From positions 1 through 64,000 of the forward strand of contig JAVBMC010000027.1 in the NCBI GenBank assembly GCA_031552845.1: a DNA stretch of 64,000 nucleotides, given 5' to 3'. Below are positions 18,602 through 26,481 of the stretch, in pieces. Position 1 is the stretch's first letter. Every line of letters begins with the position of its first letter. The position numbers and the translations under genes are program-made. The notes under the pieces are model-generated. The model saw only the letters and a list, made by a program, of their open reading frames with translations, was not told where the DNA came from and ran no database searches. The stretch comes from JAVBMC01 sp031552845. GTDB taxonomy: Bacteria > Verrucomicrobiota > Kiritimatiellia > RFP12 > DVOR01.

Positions 18602-18982
18602 TTAGCGGACGATGAGGCGCCACAGGTGGGGGAGAAATATAGCGGCTCCCGCGCCAATGGTGGCCAACGCGCAGATGAGCACTGCAGCGGCGGCAATATC
18701 TTTGACTTCACCGGCGATGGGGTGCCACTCCGGCGAGACTAAATCTACGAGGCGTTCTAGGGCTGTGTTGATGGCTTCAGCCGCGAGCACGAGTCCGAAG
18801 CAGAGCGCCAGAATCGCCCACTCCCAGCGGGCAATTCCAAAAAACAATCCCGCTGCAGTACAGAGGACTGCGGCGGTGATATGGATCCACGCGTTCGGCT
18901 CGCGCCGGACGAAGCTGTAGACGCCCTTGAGCGCAAAGCCGAAGCTTCGCAAACGGCTTGCAATCTTGAGCGTCTTTAGCAT
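18602..18982 (-). CDS. dgkA: Diacylglycerol/undecaprenol kinase (DgkA family)
   Basis: 126 residues with three membrane helices, the usual size of the family. The conserved block AEAINTALERLVDLVSPE and the following HPIAGEVKDIAAAAVL carry the Glu and Asp residues that bind Mg-ATP in DgkA. It phosphorylates diacylglycerol or undecaprenol at the inner membrane, recycling lipid carriers for cell-wall and glycan synthesis. It begins three bases after the stop of the large secreted protein and so belongs to its operon, although no functional link is evident. Confidence 0.9.
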   Translation of the reverse strand: MLKTLKIASRLRSFGFALKGVYSFVRREPNAWIHITAAVLCTAAGLFFGIARWEWAILALCFGLVLAAEAINTALERLVDLVSPEWHPIAGEVKDIAAAAVLICALATIGAGAAIFLPHLWRLIVR

Positions 18983-18985
18983 GGT

Positions 18986-21400
18986 TTACCGGTAGTGGAA
19001 TTGTGCTGTTGCTACGCAGTCGGCATCCGCCGTGACGCGTGCCCAGTAGGCGGCGAACTCGCGCGGGAACAGATAGGTCGCAGGCTGTCCCGGCTGGAGC
19101 GTGAACTGCTTATAAGCCACCCATGTGCCCTGCCCGCTGATATCCAGCTCAAGCGTGACGGTCGTGACTTTGTCCGCCACGAGGAGCAGCTGTTTCTGGT
19201 CAAACCCGGTCATCAGGTACGGATCCGAGGGCTTGCCCTTCTTCACTTGCGTATCCTGCCACGGACCGCCCTCGCCGCGCGGCTTGCCAAATGCCCACAA
19301 GTCATCCACTGTGCCGACCCACACACCGCACTTGCCGTCAGCCGAGCGGATGATACGGTCATTCTGAGTCTCGGCATCCACGCCGCTCATTACCAGCAAT
19401 CCGCGATAAGAGGCATAGTCATGGATGTTGCGGTTATGCGTTGCCACAGGACGCACCTTGATAAATCCGCCGGAGTTCTCCGCCGGCAGTTCGTAGAAGA
19501 TGCCGCCCGCGTTGAACAAATCACGCTCGGTGCAGACTTCGCGGCAGATACGCCCCGCCACCGTCATGCCCGGCTTGCCACGCGGAATACGCCAACGGCC
19601 CTTCTCGTCTTCATAAATCAACGACGCCGCATCAGCAGTGATGATGTTCTGCGGAATTGGCGCTGCCGTGCGTACCGCCACAGCGGCCTCGGCGGCATTT
19701 TCCACCGGCACAAGCTTCAGGTCGCCCGTCAGCTCGTAGCAGGTCTTCTCATCCGGGGCGATGCGGATCGCCTTGGTGTTCATCTTATTGATGTGCAGCA
19801 GTCCCTTGCTGAACGGCTCTTCCTTCGCCAACCCATCAAACATCGGATGCGCCGCATCGCCACGACCATCGGTGTTGGAATAGTGAAAGAACGCGATGAC
19901 CTTCGGCACATCGGCCTCACTGCGCAGGCGGATCCATGCACCCTTCTCGACCAGCTTAATCGCCTCGCCCCGTGCAACGGTCATGCGCCGGGCTTCCGTC
20001 CAAACGCCATTGCCCTCGCGGTCGACCTCGATCACAAACGTCACAGGCTCCTTGGCACCATGCGTCAGCCACAGCTGCTTGCGGTTATAGCCATCCAGCA
20101 GATACGCGTCCGAAACCTCGCCCGCCTTCACATCATCCTCCAGCCACACCGCACCGCGGCCGATTGCAGGACCGAAACTTCCCAACTGAGCAGGCTCAAT
20201 GAACCACAAATTCGACTGCGACTGCGCTGGTGCTTGCAGTTTACCCTTCGCCTTACGCACGTTGGTGAACTCGTTACGCGCGCTGTCGTCACACGCCAAC
20301 ACCAGATTCCGGCCCCAACGGCAGAAGTCCGCCACCACCTTCAAATAGGTCGAACGTGGCGCAATGCCCGCGCTCTTGCCGGGTGCAAAGTCCGCCGGGA
20401 ACCGCCAGAACGTCCCATGCATCGTCATCAACAGCTCATCGCTGCCATCAATCTCACGGATACGCGGCCACTCCGTATGCCAGCCATGCGCGCCATCATA
20501 TGTATGCGACGCCTTCGGCAGGCGGAAGTATGTCCATACATTGTTCGTGTTGACACCCAAGATCAGCGAACGGAAATCCCAGCCAACCGCCCAGATCGGA
20601 TTCTTATCCGGATGCTCGTTGCCATAGATGCCATCACGCGTCGTCACCTCGGTAAACTGATTCCGGCGGATCAAACGCCAATCCTTCTCGCCATCGTGCC
20701 AATCACCCAACGCGCCGCTCGGAATCTCCGGGTTCGTCATCACCTTCGGATGCTGGTCGCCATTGTTCGCATACACCACGCGCCCGAAACCGCTGCACAG
20801 CCCCTTGCCATGATACCCCGGCAAATCCGAATTCTGCGCCTGATCAAACCCGACCGGCCGCTCCTTCACCTTCTTATTGCCATCGCGGATCAGCGTATTC
20901 ACCGCCAAGCTGCGCACATCCACCTCATACAGCCCCTCCTCCATCGTGGCATAATACACCTTGTCGGCAGGCGCACTCAAATGCCGCGCATTACCCGTCA
21001 ACCGCCCCGGCATCACCGCCGGCTTCATCACCCGCACGTTACGCTTCTCATCAATCACATACGGTCCGATCAACAGCTGATTCGACTCCCGATGAATCAT
21101 CCGATTCGCCGGCGTGCCCCCCACGCTCTCCGGACGCACGATCTGCTCCAGGTCAGGCGTAATCTCAAACAGCTTATCCGTCGACCCCATCGGCTCATGC
21201 GGCGCATACGTAATCGCCCACAGACGATCCGCAAACGGCACCACCGCGCCCGTCCCGCACTCATCCTGCAAATTATACATCGTCAAATGCGGATAAATTC
21301 CGCTCACGCACAACGGCTTCTCCGCCTGAACGCTCCCCGCCCAAACCGCCGCCAACAACCCCAGCGCACCACACCCCACCACCGACATTCTCCCCGCCAT
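18986..21400 (-). CDS. Large secreted protein of unknown function with duplicated C-terminal module
   Basis: 804 residues with a signal peptide ending near AGSVQA. I do not recognise the family. The first ~390 residues have the spacing of a beta-propeller (repeated strands such as LWAITYAP, VYYATMEEGLYEVD, GRVVYANNGD). A module of about 100 residues occurs twice, near 398-507 and 700-803. The copies share the pattern DAYLLDGYNRKQLWL / DPYLMTGFDQKQLLL, then a VT-x-EVD/ELD strand, GVWTEAR / GTWVAYK and a final FFHY / QFHY. The module looks like a small beta-sandwich, perhaps carbohydrate-binding. The ribosome site AGGAGG lies six bases before the ATG. A role in periplasmic or surface glycan handling is inference from the neighbourhood. 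Confidence 0.6.
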   Translation of the reverse strand: MAGRMSVVGCGALGLLAAVWAGSVQAEKPLCVSGIYPHLTMYNLQDECGTGAVVPFADRLWAITYAPHEPMGSTDKLFEITPDLEQIVRPESVGGTPANRMIHRESNQLLIGPYVIDEKRNVRVMKPAVMPGRLTGNARHLSAPADKVYYATMEEGLYEVDVRSLAVNTLIRDGNKKVKERPVGFDQAQNSDLPGYHGKGLCSGFGRVVYANNGDQHPKVMTNPEIPSGALGDWHDGEKDWRLIRRNQFTEVTTRDGIYGNEHPDKNPIWAVGWDFRSLILGVNTNNVWTYFRLPKASHTYDGAHGWHTEWPRIREIDGSDELLMTMHGTFWRFPADFAPGKSAGIAPRSTYLKVVADFCRWGRNLVLACDDSARNEFTNVRKAKGKLQAPAQSQSNLWFIEPAQLGSFGPAIGRGAVWLEDDVKAGEVSDAYLLDGYNRKQLWLTHGAKEPVTFVIEVDREGNGVWTEARRMTVARGEAIKLVEKGAWIRLRSEADVPKVIAFFHYSNTDGRGDAAHPMFDGLAKEEPFSKGLLHINKMNTKAIRIAPDEKTCYELTGDLKLVPVENAAEAAVAVRTAAPIPQNIITADAASLIYEDEKGRWRIPRGKPGMTVAGRICREVCTERDLFNAGGIFYELPAENSGGFIKVRPVATHNRNIHDYASYRGLLVMSGVDAETQNDRIIRSADGKCGVWVGTVDDLWAFGKPRGEGGPWQDTQVKKGKPSDPYLMTGFDQKQLLLVADKVTTVTLELDISGQGTWVAYKQFTLQPGQPATYLFPREFAAYWARVTADADCVATAQFHYR

Positions 21401-21428
21401 AACAACCTCCTATAATATCAATCGCTCC

Positions 21429-21457
21429 ATTTTACCCAATCCCCGCCCCCGCGTCAA
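21429..21457 (-). promoter_or_regulatory. Promoter of the duplicated-module protein and dgkA
   Basis: On the minus strand, TTGACG (21457-21452), 17-bp spacer, TAAAAT (21434-21429), 28 bases before the ATG. Confidence 0.65.
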
Positions 21458-21479
21458 TCCAAAACCACCCCACCACCCC

Positions 21480-21525
21480 GCAACTACTCCCACGCGCCTA
21501 CACGCCGCACCACATTCACAATAAC
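21480..21525 (-). pseudogene. 3' remnant of a second leucine-rich-repeat gene
   Basis: Just past the stop of the membrane-protein gene, the minus strand reads IVNVVRRVGAWE followed by a stop. This closely matches the last residues of the BspA-type gene upstream (ITNVVRCARSWE, stop), and the DNA match continues past the stop (compare 22804-22845). It is best explained as the surviving 3' end of a duplicated LRR gene, with the membrane-protein gene between the two ends. Confidence 0.6.
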
Positions 21526-22755
21526 TTACGGAGCTGCCGGGCTCGGCTCCTGCGGCAAGGTTAACTTTTCTTCGCCTCCGCCAAATCCACCTCGCACGCG
21601 CCTCCACGTCCACCATTTATTATTACACCGCCAATACAAACGGGTCGTGAAAAGATCCGGCGTCTGCTGAAGCAACGGCGCCATCTGCTCCATCGTATAA
21701 TTAGGCACACCCTCTTTTCTTCTAAAACTCCTTCCCGCAATCAACTGTACCGATTCGTCCGAGACTAATACCGCCTTTTGCTCCTCTGCCGTACCGCCAT
21801 ACTCCAAAAGCCACCCATCTCCTTCGCGGAACAGCACCGACTCCGCGCTGACGCACGGCAAATCCCCCAACTCCGACGCCAGCTTTTCCCTCGCAACCTT
21901 CAACGCATCCGCCAGCGGGAACACCGGCATCGCTAGGTTATTCAACACAATAAACCGCGCATCATCACCTTCACCTTTTCGTGCCCGCTCGACAAACTCC
22001 GCCAGCGCCACCTGTTGATTCTTAACACTTGCCCCCTCGGCCCAAGCAAACGTGCCCACCACCAACTCCGCAAACGATTTCGGGCACAGCGCACTTCGCT
22101 TCGACAAGTTAAACAAGAGCGTTACCGACAGCGGACCCTGATCCCCGCACAACTCCAAGACTCCACGTCCAAAGGCTCCTTCCGCCACCCCTCCATAGCC
22201 TCGGCAATCAGGGCCTTCAAAAATATACTGTTCATGTGGAAGACAGCTCACACACTTCAATTTCAACCACGCCAACCTCCTCATAAACTGCTCATGCGGC
22301 AAAAAGAACACCTCCCATAACGAGACAGGCAGAGTTGATTGCATCGCTATCATATCCTTTGCCCCCGTAGATATCGTCCGGTTTAACCCTTTGATGAACA
22401 CTTCCTCAGCCACCCCGGCACGTGACAACACTACATTAAACTCCGTGCCACGGATTGCCAAATTAAAACACCAAGAAGAGACATTCGTCGAAGGAACTGC
22501 CTGCACCAAATACCACTCTTCCTTCGGGATACAAAATGACGCAAACCCAAGATCAACCCGTTGTAATCCTTCCAATGACTCCGGTTCGCTCCACGCCACA
22601 CGCTCCGGCACCGATTTCGTGATACCATCCGAATCCCGCGCCATCTGCTCCACCTTATAAATCCGCCAACCGCAACGCGCACAACCCCAGAGCAACAAAA
22701 ACCCAACTATCCCACAGACAACACCCCACCACAAAATCCGCTTAAATTGCCCCAT
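21526..22755 (-). CDS. Membrane-anchored protein of unknown function
   Basis: 409 residues from the ATG after AGG at a seven-base spacing; an in-frame ATG 24 bases upstream is possible. One N-terminal membrane helix (about residues 8-28, ILWWGVVCGIVGFLLLWGCA) is followed by a soluble domain with no recognised motif and a Gly/Pro tail. The orientation suggests most of the chain lies in the periplasm. The gene sits 51 bases after the leucine-rich-repeat gene and is probably co-transcribed with it. The start is uncertain and no function can be assigned. Confidence 0.6.
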   Translation of the reverse strand: MGQFKRILWWGVVCGIVGFLLLWGCARCGWRIYKVEQMARDSDGITKSVPERVAWSEPESLEGLQRVDLGFASFCIPKEEWYLVQAVPSTNVSSWCFNLAIRGTEFNVVLSRAGVAEEVFIKGLNRTISTGAKDMIAMQSTLPVSLWEVFFLPHEQFMRRLAWLKLKCVSCLPHEQYIFEGPDCRGYGGVAEGAFGRGVLELCGDQGPLSVTLLFNLSKRSALCPKSFAELVVGTFAWAEGASVKNQQVALAEFVERARKGEGDDARFIVLNNLAMPVFPLADALKVAREKLASELGDLPCVSAESVLFREGDGWLLEYGGTAEEQKAVLVSDESVQLIAGRSFRRKEGVPNYTMEQMAPLLQQTPDLFTTRLYWRCNNKWWTWRRVRGGFGGGEEKLTLPQEPSPAAP

Positions 22756-22806
22756 AAAATACCTACGCCTTTCTTCCATCCCGTCCAATACAAAAGCCCA
22801 CCGCAA

Positions 22807-25236
22807 CTACTCCCACGAGCGCGCACACCGCACCACATTTGTGATCTTCGCATACGAGTCCGGAAACACCTTATTCAAAAGCATCTGCTGCGGAATAACA
22901 ACAGAGGTAATATTATCACACCCTCCAAATGCATGCTCGCCAATGTTAGTGACACTCGTTGGGATCACCACACGCGCCAACCCCTCGCAGCCATAAAACG
23001 CCCATGGTTTAATATCCTTAACGCTGGGCGGAATGATTACCTCAGTCAACCCGGAGCAACGCCAAAACGCATCCTTCTCAATACTGCTGACACTGTCAGG
23101 AATACTATAAGCCCCCTGCTTCTCTTCCGGGTAGTAAAACAAACGGCTGATCGCTTTATCAAACACGATGCCATTAATCAACGAATAATGGGGTGTGTTA
23201 GGGTCAATTGTAACTACAGTCACATTGCGGCAACCGTTAAACGACCAATCCTCGATCTGCTCAACACTCGCAGGGATAGAAATGTCGCTTAAGCCCTTGC
23301 ATTCGGAAAATGCATCATACTCAATGACTTTCACGCCGCCAGGCACTACATACGTACCTTGTTTGGTAGCCGGACACTTGATCAAGCGGGTGCCGTCTTT
23401 AGAAAACAAAACTCCATTTACAGACGCATAGCTTCGACTCTCCGGGTTCACGTAAATAGCCTCCAAGCTGGGACATCTGTCAAATGCACGACGAAAAAGG
23501 TTAGTCAGAGTTGCCGGGAAAACGACGGTCTTCAACTTCGGACAATAATCAAACGCCACGTACCCAACTGTTTCAACGCCCTCACCAATCACCACCGACG
23601 TCAGATTGGTACATCCCGCAAACGCCAACATCCCCACCTCCCGAACACTTCCGGGAAGCACGATCGAAGTCAACTCATGACAGTTTATAAACGCCCCACC
23701 CTCAATCTTCCGTACCGGACATCCCCCCAATACAGACGGAACCCTCAACACCCCCGGCGTATTCGTACAAATCGCAGGAATACGGTACGCCACCTGTCCT
23801 CGTACTTGACGCGGAAAACCAATCGTCGCAACACCATTGCTGATCGAGTAAGAATACGTCACCCCATCCACCGTCTCCGTCGGCAACACCACAGGCGTGC
23901 GGTCGTTCAATCCTCCACAGCAGGATACAATCCTAGCTCCTCTAATTACCGCTTGCCTCTCTTGCCAGACAGTGACATTCGTAATCGTTTGATAAGAGTC
24001 CGGAAACGTCTCTTGCAGGTTCGTCGCACACACTGGAACGACAACCGAGGCGATTTTAAAACATCCGTTAAAAGCTCTTTTGTGGATGTTAGTAACGGAG
24101 GCAGGAATTTCAACCGTGGTGAGATTCTCACACCATGCAAAGGCACTTGCCCGAATCGTGGTCACACCCTTCGGAATGGTAATGGAAGAAAGGTTGCCGC
24201 AGGCACGAAACGCTTCAGTCTCAATTGTATCAATCTTGCTGGAGAACGTCACCGACGTCAAACCGCTGCAATACGCAAACGCTTCCTTGCCAATTTCTTT
24301 GACGCTCTCAGGCATGACAACCTCCGTCAAGCCACTATGTCCCTCAAACGCATTTGCGCCAATACTCGTTACGCCATCCGGAATTGTGCATTTTCCGAGT
24401 CGCCCGGGTGTATAAAAAACCAATCGAGCATCTGCCCGATCAAGCAACATACCATCAACAGCCGAATAGGTGGCGTTGCTTGAGTCAACGGTGATTGAGC
24501 TCAAATTATCACACCTCATAAACGCATTAGACGCAACGTTCTCCACTCCGGCAGGAATCGCGACAGACGTCAAACGACTATCTTCATAGAAGGCAAGAGT
24601 TCCAATCCTTTTAAGACTCTGCGGAAGCGTCACCGAACCCAGCCGCGAACAAAGAGCAAAGGCCATATGTTCAATTGAACGAACCCCCTCCCCAACAACA
24701 ATGGAGGTCACGTTGGTGTTTCCGCAAAGCAACCGCTTTCGAATGGTGCCGGCTCCTCCCGTAAGCGTAAGCTCGGTCAAATTATCACACTTGGTGAAGC
24801 TCACAATCTCACACCCACAACTGTTGGTGACACTCTCTGAGATCGTCAAAGCCGTCAAGCCGCGGCAGTTTTTAAACGTACCATGACAAACCGTATGGAC
24901 GCTGGATGGAACCACAACCTCTGCCAATCCGTTACACTCGGCAAACGCGCCATCGCCCAGCCGCACCACAGGCAATCCCCCCAACGTTGTAGGAATATGC
25001 AAAACGCCCGACGTGTTCGTGCTAATCGCCGCCTCCGGAGACTCCCCTTCGCGCAACTCACCCCTCCCCATCATTACACCGCCATCGACTACACGATAGA
25101 CATAAGTCACGCCATTCACCGTTTCCATCTGCAACGGCCCCACCTCCGATGTGCACGAAACAACACCAACCGTCGCACAAGCAATCACAAACAAAGCAAT
25201 GAAGACACACACATACCCCCATTTACTTTTCCACAT
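22807..25236 (-). CDS. BspA-type leucine-rich-repeat surface lipoprotein
   Basis: 809 residues. The N-terminal helix ends in a lipobox-like VVSC with Cys28, so a lipoprotein anchor is likely. The body is made of LRR_5 (BspA/Treponema type) repeats of about 23 residues of the form AFAxCxxLTxVxIPxSVxxIG. The protein has two homologous halves: each begins with a short domain (ETVNGVTYVYRVVDGG, and ETVDGVTYSYSISNGV near residue 470) and continues with a repeat block. Such proteins usually bind host or other bacterial surface proteins. The ribosome site GGGGAG lies seven bases before the ATG, and a consensus promoter is upstream. Confidence 0.85.
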   Translation of the reverse strand: MWKSKWGYVCVFIALFVIACATVGVVSCTSEVGPLQMETVNGVTYVYRVVDGGVMMGRGELREGESPEAAISTNTSGVLHIPTTLGGLPVVRLGDGAFAECNGLAEVVVPSSVHTVCHGTFKNCRGLTALTISESVTNSCGCEIVSFTKCDNLTELTLTGGAGTIRKRLLCGNTNVTSIVVGEGVRSIEHMAFALCSRLGSVTLPQSLKRIGTLAFYEDSRLTSVAIPAGVENVASNAFMRCDNLSSITVDSSNATYSAVDGMLLDRADARLVFYTPGRLGKCTIPDGVTSIGANAFEGHSGLTEVVMPESVKEIGKEAFAYCSGLTSVTFSSKIDTIETEAFRACGNLSSITIPKGVTTIRASAFAWCENLTTVEIPASVTNIHKRAFNGCFKIASVVVPVCATNLQETFPDSYQTITNVTVWQERQAVIRGARIVSCCGGLNDRTPVVLPTETVDGVTYSYSISNGVATIGFPRQVRGQVAYRIPAICTNTPGVLRVPSVLGGCPVRKIEGGAFINCHELTSIVLPGSVREVGMLAFAGCTNLTSVVIGEGVETVGYVAFDYCPKLKTVVFPATLTNLFRRAFDRCPSLEAIYVNPESRSYASVNGVLFSKDGTRLIKCPATKQGTYVVPGGVKVIEYDAFSECKGLSDISIPASVEQIEDWSFNGCRNVTVVTIDPNTPHYSLINGIVFDKAISRLFYYPEEKQGAYSIPDSVSSIEKDAFWRCSGLTEVIIPPSVKDIKPWAFYGCEGLARVVIPTSVTNIGEHAFGGCDNITSVVIPQQMLLNKVFPDSYAKITNVVRCARSWE

Positions 25237-25274
25237 TACTCAGCTCCCCTAATTACAAGATGACAAACAGAGGG

Positions 25275-25303
25275 ATTATCCCACTTCCCATCCCATAAGT
25301 CAA
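25275..25303 (-). promoter_or_regulatory. Promoter of the leucine-rich-repeat gene
   Basis: On the minus strand, TTGACT (25303-25298), 17-bp spacer, GATAAT (25280-25275); one mismatch from consensus in the -35 box and one in the -10 box. The ATG is 38 bases downstream. Confidence 0.65.
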
Positions 25304-25375
25304 GGCCATTCCGGCACACCACAGATTCTCCAAAAAAACAACCGCCGCCCCAAAGCACTTTCCGTCAACTTACAC

Positions 25376-25403
25376 TTGACTTTGCCGCCAAATCTGCTAA
25401 ACT
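25376..25403 (+). promoter_or_regulatory. Promoter-like 28-bp conserved block, copy 1
   Basis: TTGACT and TAAACT are separated by 16 bases including CCGCCAAA. A nearly identical block lies at 58655-58682, with the spacer conserved as well as the two boxes, which is more than a promoter needs. A 44-codon open frame starts at the ATG at 25411, but its product is not recognised. Confidence 0.45.
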
Positions 25404-25616
25404 CCACCCCATGCAACGCACACAAAAACATACCTTTAAAAACCTCCCCAAGACGCACTTCGCGTCGATTTGGCAGGGGTTGGATGCGTGTGCAGATATT
25501 TCGGGCTGCGGAAATAAAACTGCGGGAAATATGGCGTCAGCTTAGCCGCTTACAGCACGATAAGTGCGCCCAAAAGTGAGCAGAGTGGAATATTCCCCCG
25601 TTTAAGGCTGCTGCCT
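25404..25616 (+). other. Gene-poor stretch with a short degenerate open frame
   Basis: From the ATG at 25411 a 44-residue frame runs to a TAG at 25543. Its start (QRTQKHTFKNLPKTHFASIW) faintly resembles the N-terminus of some transposases, but a helix-turn-helix is not complete and no ribosome site is visible. It may be a broken fragment or not a gene. Nothing else is seen before the array at 25617. Confidence 0.25.
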
Positions 25617-25858
25617 CCCACCCGTCTCACAAATATCACACACCCGTGTCACATTTGTTTGCCACCCGTGCCACAGTACGCACACACCCGTGTGACAACT
25701 TTTTCACACCCGCGTCACAACTCTACCGAACTCGCAAAACAGTACTTTCACACTCGCGGAACAACTGTAACCCACTCGCGGGAGAGTACAAACACATCCG
25801 CAAAACCGTACTCTCCCACCTGTGTGACAACTGTCACCCACCTTTGTGCTGGAATGCC
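25617..25858. repeat. 22-bp periodic intergenic array (array 3)
   Basis: Eleven units at an exact 22-bp period start at 25617, 25639, 25661 and so on to 25837. Each unit begins CACACCCG or a close variant (CCCACCCG, CACACTCG, CACATCCG). An ACAA or similar block follows, then a variable tail. The first half is well conserved and the second half varies. Dyads recur: CACAC with GTGTG inside units, and AGAGTAC (25784) with GTACTCT (25808) between units. The array ends 49 bases before the exosortase K promoter. The period excludes a coding repeat. Confidence 0.9.
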
Positions 25859-25906
25859 CTGTGGAATGGTTGTTGACTTCTGGTCTTTCGTAGGGTGGGT
25901 TAGGGT

Positions 25907-25935
25907 TTGACTCGCCTGTGGGGGTGTGCTAAAAT
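25907..25935 (+). promoter_or_regulatory. Promoter of the exosortase K operon
   Basis: TTGACT (25907-25912), 17-bp spacer, TAAAAT (25930-25935), followed by a GGAG ribosome site (25945-25948) and the ATG at 25957. It is one of the best promoter matches in the window. Confidence 0.75.
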
Positions 25936-25956
25936 GGTACGAATGGAGCTGGCAGG

Positions 25957-26481
25957 ATGAACTTTTTGTTTTATGGGTTGATTGGCGGAATATTCGTCGT
26001 GGTGAAGTTGGCGTTGCGTTCGGCGGAGACGTCGGACTTGTTGTTTCTGCTGCGTCCGTTGGATTGGCTGGTGGGGTTGTTGACGGGCGTGTCGGGGGTG
26101 TATGTTGTGGGGCAGGGTTTTGTGCATGAGGGGCTCGGTGCGGTGATTGACAAGTCGTGCGCAGGGGCGAATTTTGCGTTGATTTGTTTTGTGATGCTGG
26201 CATGGCTCGGCGTAAGAGAATTGAAAAGCGGCTTGGGCAAAGCGGCTTCACTCGGCGTGGCGTTGGTGGTGGGTTATCTTACGGCAATTGTGACGAGCGC
26301 CGCGCGGATTTATGTAACGCTCACAGTTCATCGCCTGACCGTCAATCTTGTGCCTGCATCGTGGGAGCGTCCCCTGCACTTGGCGATGGGTACCGCTGTC
26401 TACCTCTTCTTTCTGATTGCAATCTACTGGCTGGCATTATGGTGTTTAAATAGGAGGATCAAAGATGAGAAACCTGCTTAA
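25957..26481 (+). CDS. xrtK: Exosortase K
   Basis: 174 residues, mostly membrane helices. The exosortase catalytic triad is intact: Cys68 in DKSCAGANF, Arg117 in TSAARIYV and His141 in HLAMGTAVYL. Exosortases are transpeptidases of the inner membrane that cut C-terminal PEP-CTERM-like signals. The short length and the neighbour ending in an MSEP-type tail identify the exosortase K subgroup, known to be paired with a dedicated MSEP-CTERM protein. The next gene overlaps it by 17 bases, so the two are made together. Confidence 0.88.
   Translation: MNFLFYGLIGGIFVVVKLALRSAETSDLLFLLRPLDWLVGLLTGVSGVYVVGQGFVHEGLGAVIDKSCAGANFALICFVMLAWLGVRELKSGLGKAASLGVALVVGYLTAIVTSAARIYVTLTVHRLTVNLVPASWERPLHLAMGTAVYLFFLIAIYWLALWCLNRRIKDEKPA

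Noticed and set aside
18995..21415. 806-codon open frame on the plus strand opposite the large secreted protein gene
   Set aside because: It mirrors the real gene, is rich in Arg/His/Leu as expected from complementing its codons, and has no ribosome site, signal or family motif.
25411..25545. Complete small gene or transposase start
   Set aside because: Only 44 codons, no ribosome site, and only a vague likeness to transposase N-termini.
25617..25858. CRISPR array
   Set aside because: The period is 22 bp, with conserved halves of about 12 bases. CRISPR repeats are about 24-40 bp with spacers of about 26-50, and no cas gene is present.
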